A model generated the notes under the pieces. It worked only from the letters and a program-made list of their open reading frames with translations, made no database searches and was not told the origin of the DNA. This document shows positions 17,718 to 26,080 of a stretch of DNA of 64,000 nt, in pieces (positions within the stretch are counted from its first letter, which is position 1; the number at the start of each line of letters is the position of its first letter). This DNA comes from an uncultured Coprococcus sp. (lineage in GTDB: Bacteria; Bacillota; Clostridia; Lachnospirales; Lachnospiraceae): contig CAKQTZ010000001.1 in assembly GCA_934277375.1 (NCBI GenBank), forward strand, positions 248,001 to 312,000, given 5' to 3'. A program made the position numbers and the translations under genes.

Positions 17718-20700
17718 TTATTTTTTATCCTTTTTGATAACGATATATCCTGCACCAGCCATGATAAGTGATGCCAGCATTATCACAAATATAGTATTCA
17801 CAGGTGATTCATCGCCTGTATTCACAACATTCTGGCCACCCTGCTGTGTGGTATCAGTTGTAGCTGCTGTAGTAGTTTCTGAAGAAGGAGCCTGTGTTGT
17901 CGGTTCGGCTACCTTCGGTGTCTCTGTTGTTGGCTCGTCCACATCAGGCGTCTCTGTTGTTGGCTCGTCCACATCAGGTGTCTCTGTTGTCGGCTCGTCC
18001 ACATCAGGCGTCTCCGTTGTTGGCTCGTCCACATCAGGCATCTCTGTCGTTGGCTCGTCCACGTCAGGTGCCTCTGTTGTCGGTGCCTCTACGTCAGGTG
18101 CCTCTGTTGTCGGCTCATCGACATCAGGTGTCTCTGTTGTCGGATTGTCTATAACCGGAGTCTCTGTTGTCGGTGCCTCTGTTGTCGGTGCCTCTGTTGT
18201 CGGTGCCTCTGTTGTCGGTGTCTCTGTTGTATCATCCTCTGAAGGATCTGTTGAATCACTCTTTACCAATGACTTATCTGTTATTATAAGACCATTCTTG
18301 TCCACTGGATTTTCTTTCAGTATTTCATCTGAAAGATTTACAGCCTGAATTCCATCAAAGTAAATAGCCGAATCGACTATCCACTTTCCTGAATAATCTT
18401 CCGGAACGATCGAGTTGCACCATACAGCGAACTTCACTATATTGGACGTGTCAAGAGTTCCTCCCTTTTTGCCCACGAATGAGCTAAATGGGATCGTAAC
18501 GTACTGTGCCTTTGTTCCCTTTACGAAATCTGTGAGGTATACCTCGAACTCCTCGCCGTTTCCATCTGCGATCTGGATTACAAGCTTCTGTCCCATGCCG
18601 TCCGGCTTTACCCACATCTCAAGTGCATTATACTTTGAGAAATCATTGTTTGTGAGCTCTGACTTGATCCTTCCTGTCCACACCTCTGATCCATTTGTCT
18701 CAAGCTTATACTTGAACGCTCCGCCGTATGTTCCACCGTTCTTATGAGTCTTGTCAAGAACGAAGCTTGAGCTGCATCCTGCTGCTGAGTTGGATGTGTA
18801 TGTGGAATCCAGAAGTCCGTCGCTTCCTGAATAGTACTCGAAGTCCTCAATCACATTTGCAGGAGCCTTATCCTTGGTCTTTCCAAGGCTTATGTGTGAC
18901 AGCTGCGCGAGCTGCTCGCCATCTGCCAAAAGTGTGATGGTTGCTGTATCTGTCTTGCCTAGCTTGCTAAGGTTCTTATCTGTGAGATCAGCTGTGTAAA
19001 GTGATGACTCTGATCCTGCAGCAGCAATCTCGGCTCCAGCCTCAGCGTTGAGTGTCACCTTAACACCTGTATCAGGATTGTTGATAACAAACTGTACCTT
19101 TACCGCATTCTTTACACCGGCCTTGAGTGTTGTCGCCTCGAGGATGGTATCTCTGTCAAATGGATATACCATGTAACCCATCTGATTTGTATATGCGTTT
19201 GCAGATACTCCTGCAAGACTTCCCATATTGTTGTAGAAGCCTGTGTCTCCACCAAATATTGATGAGTCGTCATTGTAGTACTTTATGAAGTCATTGATAA
19301 GCTCCTGTCCCTGTGTATCGTTATATTTATATGGAACGTAGAAGTTGGTATCTCCGAAGTTTGCCCATACAAGGTAGTATGGCATGTTGTTCTTCTTCGC
19401 TATGTCGCTGACTTCCTGATACCAGTTCTTTCCTGAAGCCTCTGTCCCAACCGGATTGCCCTTTATGAGAAGTCCCTCGTTGTCTGAACCGTCCTTCTTC
19501 ATGACTCTGACACCGCACTCGGCGATGGCTGGTATCTTGCCTCTCTTTGCAGCTATTGATGACAAGATATTACATGTTGTATCAAGACTGTCAAAGAAAG
19601 AGTTGTCTGCTGCTGCAGGATATGAATTGTAATCGTTGTAGTAGTCAAATGCAAGGATATCTACATACTCATCGCCTGGATAGTATGACAAGTAAGCCGC
19701 CTCTGATGTGACAGGTCCGTTCGGCGAGTATACCCAGAGAAGGTTATGTACTCCGCTCTGCTCCATGTAATCCTTTGTATACCTGTAGAGAGACTTGTAT
19801 GTCTCAGCTGTGTTCATTGATCCCCACCAGAACCAGCTTCCTGTATTCTCGTGGAATGGTCTGATCATGATCGGTATTCCTGCTGCCTGAAGCTGCGATG
19901 CGTAGTCTGCGATCACATCGAGGTAAGCTGTAAATACCTCATTGTACTCTCCACCTGGTAGAATCTGTTTTACTATATCATTCGACAGATCTTTGGACTC
20001 TGAGAAATCACATCCGTAGAAGCTGTATGTTCCATCCGAGTTCTCCACTATCTTGGAACTGGAGAAGTTTGGCATATGCATTGACAATGACACGATCGCA
20101 CCATTTGCCGCTGCAGTCTTGCTGTATGCCACTGAATTTGCCAGTGCGGAAGCCGCATCTGAACCGCCTGCCTCCGAGCCTGTAACTGCCAGTGAGTCGA
20201 TTCCAAACACACCACTGACCTGTCCGGTCACATCATATACATCACCGAGTGACGCCTGTGGATTTACGCTTCTGCTCACATCATTCTGATGTCCGAACAG
20301 AACCTGATCGCTGTTCATAAGCGTATTCAGGTATGCCGCGAGCGCTCTTGCGCTGTCTGCTGCATTTGCATCGCTCACTCTAACTGATGATGGCATCTGT
20401 GAAAGATCCGCTGGTGAACCAGCACCTGGAGTCTCTGTTATCTCAACAAAATCCTTTGTTGTATCTGCCTGTGACAGAACAAGATTATCAAGATATACAT
20501 TGCCCTTGAAGCTTGTGCTGCTTCCTATAATTCCTATTGTCACATCTGTGAGTGGTTTATCTGTAGGAGTAAATCCCATAGTAACTGTAACCTTCCTTAA
20601 TCCATCTCCGATATCCTCTGCATCATCGTCGATGGTTGTATCTTTATTTATTATTCCATCTGCAAAAAACTTGATCTTGCTTCCCTTGAGCTTTGCCGGG

Positions 20701-22742
20701 TAGATTATATCCACGCTGAGCTGATTATACTGGCTCACATCCACAGCCTCTGTAGGAACACACTTAACCTTCGCCTCGCTCCATGAGGAAGTTGAATCTG
20801 CTGAGTAGTCAACAGAAACCTTAAGTCTCTCATTTGCACTGTCATATGAAATGTCAGGTGTGGCAGTGCCAGCCTTGTTGGCTGCATCGCCGTGCTTGTA
20901 TGCATATCCGGCCTCTGTGCTCCACTTGTCATAATCCTCAGCCGATGAGAGATCTGAGATGACAGCAGGGTCTCTCTGCTCAAGTTCGCCGCTGCTCTCT
21001 TTAACATCAAGTACTTTAACGTTGCTTATTGTGATCTTGCCAGCATATGCTGAGTTGGAATTGTACTGGAATACTATCTCCTGCACATTTCCCACCTCTG
21101 ATACATCAAATGCAAATGATATATCACACTTGCCATCGACAAAGTTCTCAGCCTTGATGAACGGATAGTCGCCTGACTTGGCGTAATCCCAGCTGTCGCC
21201 TGTCTTCATGGCACATGCAAGCTGGATAGCATTATATGATCCGTCTGATGCCTCGGCACCGTCAAGTCCTGCTGCATCTGCATCAAGTGTGACTGTAGCT
21301 GTGAGCTTTGCCTTTGCTCCAACTTTGACATTGTCTACTGTAGGAAGATCTGTATAGCTTTCTGTATCATTGCTGGCAAATGCCTTGTCTGTCCACTTTG
21401 CATCGCTCGCTGTGTCAAATACAAGACTTGCATCTGCGAAGTTTCCAGCCTCTGTCTCGGTTGTAGTCGGCTTCTTGCCACTCTCCACCTTATCAACGGC
21501 AACTCCACCTATAAGCACCTTACCTGTGAATGCAGAATTGGCATTGTACTGGAATACGATTTCCTGTACATCGCCTGCTTCCACTCCGTTAAAGTTAAAT
21601 TCCACGCTGCACTTACCATCTGTAAAGTTCTCACTCTTTAAGAATGGGTAGTCTTCTGACTTGACATATGTCCAGCTGTCGCCGGTCTTGATGGCACATG
21701 CAAGCTGGATCGCATTGTATGTACCGTCTGAAGCCTCTGCTCCGTCAAGTGCGGATAAATCTCCATCCATGGTAACCACTGCTGTGAGCTTGGCTTTCTC
21801 ACCAACCGTTGCTCCCTCTATTCTTTCCAGATCTGCATATGTACCACTGTCATTGCTTGCATATGCCTTATCCGACCATGTAGCGTCAGACTTTGTGTCA
21901 AATGAGAGAACTGCAGATGAACTGCTCCACACAGTATTCTCTGTTACAGCAGGAGCCTCTGCTCCTATAACGGCCGCTGCGACTACAGCTGTCTCTGTGT
22001 TTTCCTCCTGTTTATATGCAGCCGGCTCCACTGATGCATCACCATCAGTCTCTGTGTCTGTATTATATTCAGCCTCTGTTGTATCATCCTGACTCTCTGT
22101 TGTATCATCCTCTGACACATCTTCTGGCTCTTCTTTTTTTACTTCTTCTGTTACCTCTTCTGTCTCTTCCTCGGTTAATGCTTCTGTTACTTCCTCGGTA
22201 GTAACTTCCTCTGTATCACTATACACCTGATCCTCATCTGTTGTGTCATCATCCAGATCCTCTGAATTTACCTCAGACTCAGTGGTAGTATCTTCTGTGG
22301 ATACGTCCGCTTCTGTGTTTTCATCCACATCAGCGCTCTCATCTATTATCTGGTCATCCTCTCCAGCCTCTTCTATGGCATCCTCATTTATGTCATTATC
22401 CTCTGTAGATGCTGCCTCATCCTCTGGTATTCCATCCTGCTGATCAATTATGTCCTGGTCAGATTCCCCATCAACCAGCGCTTCACCGTCAACATTATCT
22501 GGTGTATCCTGAGAATCGTCAGTCACATCATTTTCATTCTCCCCATCCAGCTTTTCATCAATGCCGGTATCATCCGCACACAGTCCGGCATCTGCTTCAG
22601 TTAATTCTTCACTGTTTACCGTCGTTTCCGCAGACGACTCTGCCGCACCCGCTGATACAATAGATCCGGCGCTTGCCCATGAAGAACTCATCATCGCTAT
22701 TGCACACGTCACAGCGATCAGTCTCGTTTTAAATCTCACCAT
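17718..22742 (-). CDS. Cell-wall-anchored multimodular GH26 beta-mannanase
   Basis: 1,674 aa from the ATG at 22742, chosen because AAAGGAAAT precedes it and it begins a signal peptide (MVRFKTRLIAVTC...SWASA); longer frames to 22802 exist. Order: signal peptide; Glu/Asp/Thr-rich acidic linker to ~265; two homologous carbohydrate-binding-like modules (~270-420, ~425-575); a third beta-sandwich module (~585-760); GH26 catalytic domain with RPFHENTGSWFWWG (acid/base Glu ~964) and IAECGV (nucleophile Glu ~1074); a further beta-sandwich module (~1300-1470); Thr/Pro-rich decapeptide repeats; sorting-type end NTGDESP, hydrophobic helix and KKDKK. It should cleave beta-mannan at the cell surface. The sorting signal is a non-LPXTG variant. 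Binding-module families are inferred from position, not proven. Confidence 0.88.
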   Translation of the reverse strand: MVRFKTRLIAVTCAIAMMSSSWASAGSIVSAGAAESSAETTVNSEELTEADAGLCADDTGIDEKLDGENENDVTDDSQDTPDNVDGEALVDGESDQDIIDQQDGIPEDEAASTEDNDINEDAIEEAGEDDQIIDESADVDENTEADVSTEDTTTESEVNSEDLDDDTTDEDQVYSDTEEVTTEEVTEALTEEETEEVTEEVKKEEPEDVSEDDTTESQDDTTEAEYNTDTETDGDASVEPAAYKQEENTETAVVAAAVIGAEAPAVTENTVWSSSSAVLSFDTKSDATWSDKAYASNDSGTYADLERIEGATVGEKAKLTAVVTMDGDLSALDGAEASDGTYNAIQLACAIKTGDSWTYVKSEDYPFLKSENFTDGKCSVEFNFNGVEAGDVQEIVFQYNANSAFTGKVLIGGVAVDKVESGKKPTTTETEAGNFADASLVFDTASDAKWTDKAFASNDTESYTDLPTVDNVKVGAKAKLTATVTLDADAAGLDGAEASDGSYNAIQLACAMKTGDSWDYAKSGDYPFIKAENFVDGKCDISFAFDVSEVGNVQEIVFQYNSNSAYAGKITISNVKVLDVKESSGELEQRDPAVISDLSSAEDYDKWSTEAGYAYKHGDAANKAGTATPDISYDSANERLKVSVDYSADSTSSWSEAKVKCVPTEAVDVSQYNQLSVDIIYPAKLKGSKIKFFADGIINKDTTIDDDAEDIGDGLRKVTVTMGFTPTDKPLTDVTIGIIGSSTSFKGNVYLDNLVLSQADTTKDFVEITETPGAGSPADLSQMPSSVRVSDANAADSARALAAYLNTLMNSDQVLFGHQNDVSRSVNPQASLGDVYDVTGQVSGVFGIDSLAVTGSEAGGSDAASALANSVAYSKTAAANGAIVSLSMHMPNFSSSKIVENSDGTYSFYGCDFSESKDLSNDIVKQILPGGEYNEVFTAYLDVIADYASQLQAAGIPIMIRPFHENTGSWFWWGSMNTAETYKSLYRYTKDYMEQSGVHNLLWVYSPNGPVTSEAAYLSYYPGDEYVDILAFDYYNDYNSYPAAADNSFFDSLDTTCNILSSIAAKRGKIPAIAECGVRVMKKDGSDNEGLLIKGNPVGTEASGKNWYQEVSDIAKKNNMPYYLVWANFGDTNFYVPYKYNDTQGQELINDFIKYYNDDSSIFGGDTGFYNNMGSLAGVSANAYTNQMGYMVYPFDRDTILEATTLKAGVKNAVKVQFVINNPDTGVKVTLNAEAGAEIAAAGSESSLYTADLTDKNLSKLGKTDTATITLLADGEQLAQLSHISLGKTKDKAPANVIEDFEYYSGSDGLLDSTYTSNSAAGCSSSFVLDKTHKNGGTYGGAFKYKLETNGSEVWTGRIKSELTNNDFSKYNALEMWVKPDGMGQKLVIQIADGNGEEFEVYLTDFVKGTKAQYVTIPFSSFVGKKGGTLDTSNIVKFAVWCNSIVPEDYSGKWIVDSAIYFDGIQAVNLSDEILKENPVDKNGLIITDKSLVKSDSTDPSEDDTTETPTTEAPTTEAPTTEAPTTETPVIDNPTTETPDVDEPTTEAPDVEAPTTEAPDVDEPTTEMPDVDEPTTETPDVDEPTTETPDVDEPTTETPDVDEPTTETPKVAEPTTQAPSSETTTAATTDTTQQGGQNVVNTGDESPVNTIFVIMLASLIMAGAGYIVIKKDKK
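17900..18235 (-). repeat. Tandem 30-bp coding repeats in the wall-spanning linker
   Basis: In-frame 30-bp units encode TTETPDVDEP and variants (TTEAPDVEAP, TTETPVIDNP), preceded by shorter TTEAP units. About nine ten-residue units. They form the Thr/Pro-rich stalk of the mannanase just before its wall-anchoring signal. Confidence 0.9.
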
Positions 22743-22946
22743 ATTTCCTTTCCCTTTCTGTTTTTGTGACATTCCTCCACTTTTTACATCATCAACAGCC
22801 ATATAGATAATGCATATTTATATACGTGTTTATTTTAACTTATTTTTAAGTTGTTGAATATGTCATTAATTACCGAATATTTAAGTAACTATTTATGGAT
22901 ATTTCACATCGCGTTAGCTATTAATTTAAGTTACTTGCAATTAATA

Positions 22947-23063
22947 TTAGTTTCTTGTTCTCAACTGCTCCTTGATGATTTCGCCGTTCTTTTCAAGATG
23001 TTCTTTGAGTTCTGTGTACTTCATTCCGTCCACTCCCTCTGCACCTTTGTTTCGTGCGACTTG
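22947..23063 (-). pseudogene. ltrA: Truncated intron-encoded reverse transcriptase (ltrA) N-terminal fragment
   Basis: The minus-strand frame reads QVARNKGAEGVDGMKYTEL, then KEHLEKNGEIIKEQL and a stop at 22949-22947. R-NKGAxGVDGM is the conserved N-terminal region of group II intron reverse transcriptases. An in-frame TAA lies just upstream of this stretch, so the frame is broken on both sides. All catalytic domains (YADD motif, maturase, endonuclease) are missing. Confidence 0.7.
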
Positions 23064-23261
23064 CAGATATTATCTTCTTTTGCAGACTTATCCGTATTTC
23101 CAGGTCTTGTATGTGATTTCTGTCCATCGGACCAAGAGTTTGCCTACAGCTTCCTTCAGATTTCACCTCACAGTGAACACCCTTGCTTTCGGCTGTATCC
23201 TTCCCACTACCGGGCGGATTCGGGACTTTAACCCGTTAGAAACGTGCGCCGCCAGGCGCAC
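22947..23261 (-). mobile_element. Group II intron remnant (5' part)
   Basis: Read on the minus strand from 23261 the sequence begins GTGCGCC, then AACGGGTTAAAGTCCCG, GGAAGGATACAGCC, GCAAGGGTGTTC, GTGAGGTGAAATCTGAAGG and GTCCGATGGACAG. This is the recurring 5' domain I of bacterial group II introns. It is followed by a degraded start of the intron-encoded reverse transcriptase and then stops; domains IV-VI and the 3' end are missing. The 5' end lies directly after the T run of a strong terminator (23264-23297), the insertion preference of class C introns. It is dead as a mobile element. Confidence 0.75.
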
Positions 23262-23263
23262 AA

Positions 23264-23297
23264 CAAAAAGACCAGCTGGTGTAGTACCAACTGGTCT
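23264..23297 (-). terminator. Strong Rho-independent terminator
   Basis: A 12-bp stem (23286-23297 with 23269-23280; one G-U pair) with a 5-nt loop, followed on the minus strand by TTTTTGTT. The group II intron remnant begins immediately after it. There is no protein gene directly upstream; the likely transcript is the candidate ncRNA starting near 23937. Confidence 0.85.
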
Positions 23298-23937
23298 CGT
23301 ATTGATTTATTCATTTTTCAAATATTGAAGTATCTGATCAAACTATCTGAATGCTTCCACACATGCCATAGATTCTTTCACTATATTATAAATATCTATG
23401 AAAAAATTCGTTGTGCCTAGAGATTAAACTTACCGGAATATCAACTATCAGGGTACGAATTGCATCTACTCATAACATGCACTGCATGAACTTGTATATG
23501 TACCAACCTCTTATAAGCACTGGTCTTATAATATGTGATATGACCTGATGCCCTTGAAACACCACTCATATCTTGTGTTTTGAACAATCACGATGGATCA
23601 AATCTGGTATCAAATACCTGTGTCCTATGTACTTCAACCATGCTATATACAGCATCTACATGTGGACTGATTCAAGATTTATCTTAAAGGCATCTCGTGT
23701 GGAAACAACTTCCCAGTTCTGAGTTACCATCATGATAAAAATGTTCTTCAATTGTCTCCAACGGAACCTCCTCCTTTCATGAACTTGTACCACGGATCTC
23801 TGTTTCCTGCGCACCATGTGTAAAGTCTTTTTCACGATTCTATAAATCTTTGAGATAACTTCGTACATGTTATGTGTCACGGGTGACAATCTATGGTGTG
23901 CCATCTGTATCTTTTTCTAATGGCCGTTCTTTAATGT
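23264..23937 (-). ncRNA. Candidate large structured non-coding RNA (~670 nt)
   Basis: A near-consensus minus-strand promoter (23944-23972) and a strong terminator (23264-23297) bracket ~670 nt without a credible protein gene. The stretch is full of short perfect hairpins: TGTCAC/GTGACA at 23875-23888, ATGG/CCAT at 23893-23904, ATGCT/AGCAT at 23640-23655, GGTAT/ATACC at 23606-23618, TTATAAG/CTTATAA at 23511-23531, CATGC/GCATG at 23476-23488, CATAGAT/ATCTATG at 23367-23400, and ATTCGT/ACGAAT at 23406-23460. The 12-mer CATGAACTTGTA occurs twice (23485, 23778). The longest frame (82 codons, 23656-23904) has no ribosome site. It lacks the marks of RNase P, tmRNA or SRP RNA. The size fits ROOL/GOLLD-type RNAs, but I cannot assign it to one. 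Confidence 0.5.
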
Positions 23938-23943
23938 ATTTTT

Positions 23944-23972
23944 ATTATACATGATGCAAGGCAAATCGTCAA
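23944..23972 (-). promoter_or_regulatory. Near-consensus sigma-A promoter of the candidate ncRNA
   Basis: On the minus strand: -35 TTGACG (23972-23967), exactly 17-nt spacer, -10 TATAAT (23949-23944). It is the best promoter I found in the window, and no gene with a ribosome site follows it for more than 1 kb. Confidence 0.8.
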
Positions 23973-24159
23973 CATATTTTTTGACAATTTATTGATTTTA
24001 TCATCATTGTTGTTGCGTTTTATCACTAAATTGTCTTTTATGTATATAATTGTGTGAATATTATACACATTTTGCATGTTTATTTTCTGTGCTTGCATTA
24101 TAATCGGTCTTATCTGCCACCATTTTTTCAATACAATACAGCAGGAGTAGAAATCTTTT

Positions 24160-24202
24160 CATAAAAATAACAGGAGCCCTACATATGAGACTCCTGTTAT
24201 TT
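24160..24202 (-). terminator. Rho-independent terminator of the aminotransferase gene
   Basis: Perfect 12-bp stem AAATAACAGGAG (24165-24176)/CTCCTGTTATTT (24191-24202), 14-nt loop, then TTTTTAT on the minus strand. Confidence 0.9.
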
Positions 24203-24228
24203 GACATTTTATATTAGTGCCTGATATT

Positions 24229-25443
24229 TTACTGGTGATAATAACTCAGGAAATCGGCCAGCTTTGCTGTTGCCTCCTTGAGTATCTCCATATTGGGAAG
24301 GTATACTATCCTGAAGTGATCCGGATCCTTCCAGTTAAATCCTGTTCCACATGTGACGAGGATGTGCTTATCCCTCAGAAGATCAAGTGCGAACTGTTCA
24401 TCATTTGTAATGTTGAACTTCTCCTTGTCAAGTTTAGGGAATATGTAGAACGCTGCCTCCGGCTTAACCACACTTATTCCCGGTATATCACAGAGTGCTT
24501 TATAAATATACTCTCTCTGATCATAGATCCTTCCTCCAGGCAGGAGCAGCTCATCTGCACTCTGATATCCGCCAAGACAGGTCTGAACTATACTTTGGGC
24601 AGGAACATTTGAGCAAAGTCTCATGGATGACAGAAGGTTAAGTCCCTCTATGTATCCCTTCACATTGCTCTTGTTTCCACACAGACACATCCAGCCAACT
24701 CTGTAACCTGCAACTCGGTGGGACTTGCTCAGTCCGTTAAAGCTTATAGTGAAAAGATCTGGTGCCAGAGATGCAAGAGCTACATGCTCCTTATCGTCCA
24801 TGACAAGTCTGTCATATATCTCATCAGCAAAAAGTATAAGCTCATTCTCCCTTGCAACCTGAACTATCTGCTCAAGAACCTCCTTTGGATAGAGAGCTCC
24901 TGTAGGGTTGTTAGGGTTGATGACTACGATTCCTTTTGTTCTTGAGGTTATCTTCTTCTTGATATCTTCTATATCCGGATACCAGTTGGACTGCTCATCG
25001 CAGAGATAATGAACCGCTGTTCCTCCTGCCAGGTTGACAGACGCTGTCCACAATGGATAGTCTGGCATTGGGACAAGTATCTCATCACCAGAATCCAGCA
25101 ATCCCTGCATGGACATGGTGATAAGCTCGCTGACTCCATTTCCTGTATATATGTCATCGATTCCTACATTTGGAATATTCTTCAGCTGGCAATACTGCAT
25201 GATTGCCTTTCTTGCAGAAAAAAGTCCCTTTGAATCCGAATATCCCTCGGTATCTCTGAGGTTATATGCCATATCCCTTACAACCTCATCAGGTGCCATA
25301 AGTCCGTGCGGTGCAGGATTTCCTATGTTCAGCTTAAGGACATTTACCCCTTCAGCCACCATTCTGTTTGCCTCGTCCATAACAGGACCTCTTATGTCGT
25401 AACACACATTGTCAAGTTTTGATGATTTTTCGAATTTTCTCAT
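24229..25443 (-). CDS. Class I/II aminotransferase, AlaA/alanine aminotransferase type
   Basis: 404 aa from the ATG at 25443 (AAGGAG eight bases upstream; a GTG at 25452 sits too close to that site). PLP fold-type I enzyme: NIGNPAPHG, the NPNNPTGA motif, FADEIYDRL with the cofactor Asp, and SFNGLSKSHRVAGYRVGW with the Schiff-base Lys near residue 239. The MRKFEKSSKLDNVCYDIRGP N-terminus is typical of the AlaA group that transfers amino groups between alanine/glutamate and their keto acids. Other amino donors, including methionine, are possible. A T-box leader and a palindromic repeat cluster lie upstream, which suggests control by an uncharged tRNA. Confidence 0.88.
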   Translation of the reverse strand: MRKFEKSSKLDNVCYDIRGPVMDEANRMVAEGVNVLKLNIGNPAPHGLMAPDEVVRDMAYNLRDTEGYSDSKGLFSARKAIMQYCQLKNIPNVGIDDIYTGNGVSELITMSMQGLLDSGDEILVPMPDYPLWTASVNLAGGTAVHYLCDEQSNWYPDIEDIKKKITSRTKGIVVINPNNPTGALYPKEVLEQIVQVARENELILFADEIYDRLVMDDKEHVALASLAPDLFTISFNGLSKSHRVAGYRVGWMCLCGNKSNVKGYIEGLNLLSSMRLCSNVPAQSIVQTCLGGYQSADELLLPGGRIYDQREYIYKALCDIPGISVVKPEAAFYIFPKLDKEKFNITNDEQFALDLLRDKHILVTCGTGFNWKDPDHFRIVYLPNMEILKEATAKLADFLSYYHQ

Positions 25444-25504
25444 GATACACACTCCTTTATATCTCTTGATCCCTTGTTGCCTGTGTTTGCTGATCGTTGG
25501 TTTT

Positions 25505-25763
25505 AACTTGCGTTTTCTCCGAGATTACTCCGCATCTGCCGATGCCTGCGAGCAAGCTCACGCATCGTCTGCCGCTTTCAGTCTTTTCTTTGCGTTTTCT
25601 TCGAGATTACTCCGCATCTTCGATGCTCCCGTAATCTCTGCACGACATTCACACTCCGCCCTACCGGGCTTCGTGTTCATGTCGCGCGCGGGTGACAATT
25701 GTCTGCCGATGCCTGCGAGCAAGCTCGCGCATCGTCTGCCGCTTGTCACCCTGAAAACGCAAA
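25505..25763. repeat. Composite palindromic repeat (REP/MITE-like)
   Basis: Two copies of a ~42-bp unit (25526-25568 and 25701-25743) each contain the near-palindrome GATGC-CTGCGAG-CAAG-CTCGC-GCATC. The second copy is enclosed by GGTGACAA (25691)/TTGTCACC (25743). TTTGCGTTTTC (25589-25599) and GAAAACGCAAA (25753-25763) form outer inverted repeats around a 175-bp unit, and a further CTTGCGTTTTC starts at 25507. Higher GC than its surroundings. No credible gene. It separates the T-box terminator from the aminotransferase it appears to control and overlaps the terminator's T tract. Confidence 0.7.
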
Positions 25764-25765
25764 AT

Positions 25766-26035
25766 AAAAGCCCTAAGCATACTTATAATATGCTTAGGGC
25801 GAACTTTCTTGTCCGTGTTACCACCTAAATTCAGGAACTTATTCCTGCTCTCGGCCGACAGCCATCACTATCGTTGTTCCTATAACGTGGAACCTTCCGT
25901 TGACCACTACCCGGAAATCTTTCATGGTCACAGCTCGGGGACTGCTTCCTTAAGGTGTCCTATAGGCTCGCACCAAACGCCTACTCTCTGAAGTGACAGT
26001 GACTTAAGTACTCCTTCCTGTCTTTGCCTTTATCT
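25766..26035 (-). promoter_or_regulatory. T-box riboswitch leader with terminator
   Basis: Minus-strand elements in order: AGGAGUA (S-turn type) near 26011, AGAGAG (25988-25983), GGUGCGAGCC (stem I distal loop), then the T-box AGGTGGTAACACGGAC (about 25826-25811), and a perfect 12-bp terminator stem (25770-25781/25789-25800) ending in TTTTATTTTG. T-boxes bind a specific tRNA and allow read-through when it is uncharged. The UGGU of the T-box would pair with a tRNA whose discriminator base is A. A candidate specifier is AUG (25925-25923) in the loop CAUGAAAGA, fitting tRNA-Met, but the specifier call is weak. The next gene on the strand is the aminotransferase, 323 bp further. Confidence 0.85.
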
Positions 26036-26080
26036 GGTTTTTAGGATAGCATTCTGATGTCGTGTTGTCAAACAGTTTTT

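Noticed and set aside
17900..18235. Periodic 30-bp repeat resembling a CRISPR array
   Set aside because: Contiguous in-frame coding repeats of a Thr/Pro-rich stalk.
23656..23904. 82-codon minus-strand ORF, very basic
   Set aside because: No ribosome site at its start, composition unlike neighbouring proteins, and it lies within a hairpin-rich unit with promoter and terminator that looks like RNA.
23264..23937. RNase P, tmRNA or SRP RNA
   Set aside because: The conserved core sequences (e.g. GAGGAAAGTCC, a T-loop GGTTCGAATCC with CCA) are not present.
23931..24131. 66-codon minus-strand ORF
   Set aside because: AT-rich, Asn/Lys/Ile biased, overlaps the ncRNA promoter; no family resemblance.
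25558..25749. 63-codon minus-strand frame
   Set aside because: Lies wholly inside the palindromic repeat cluster; no ribosome site.
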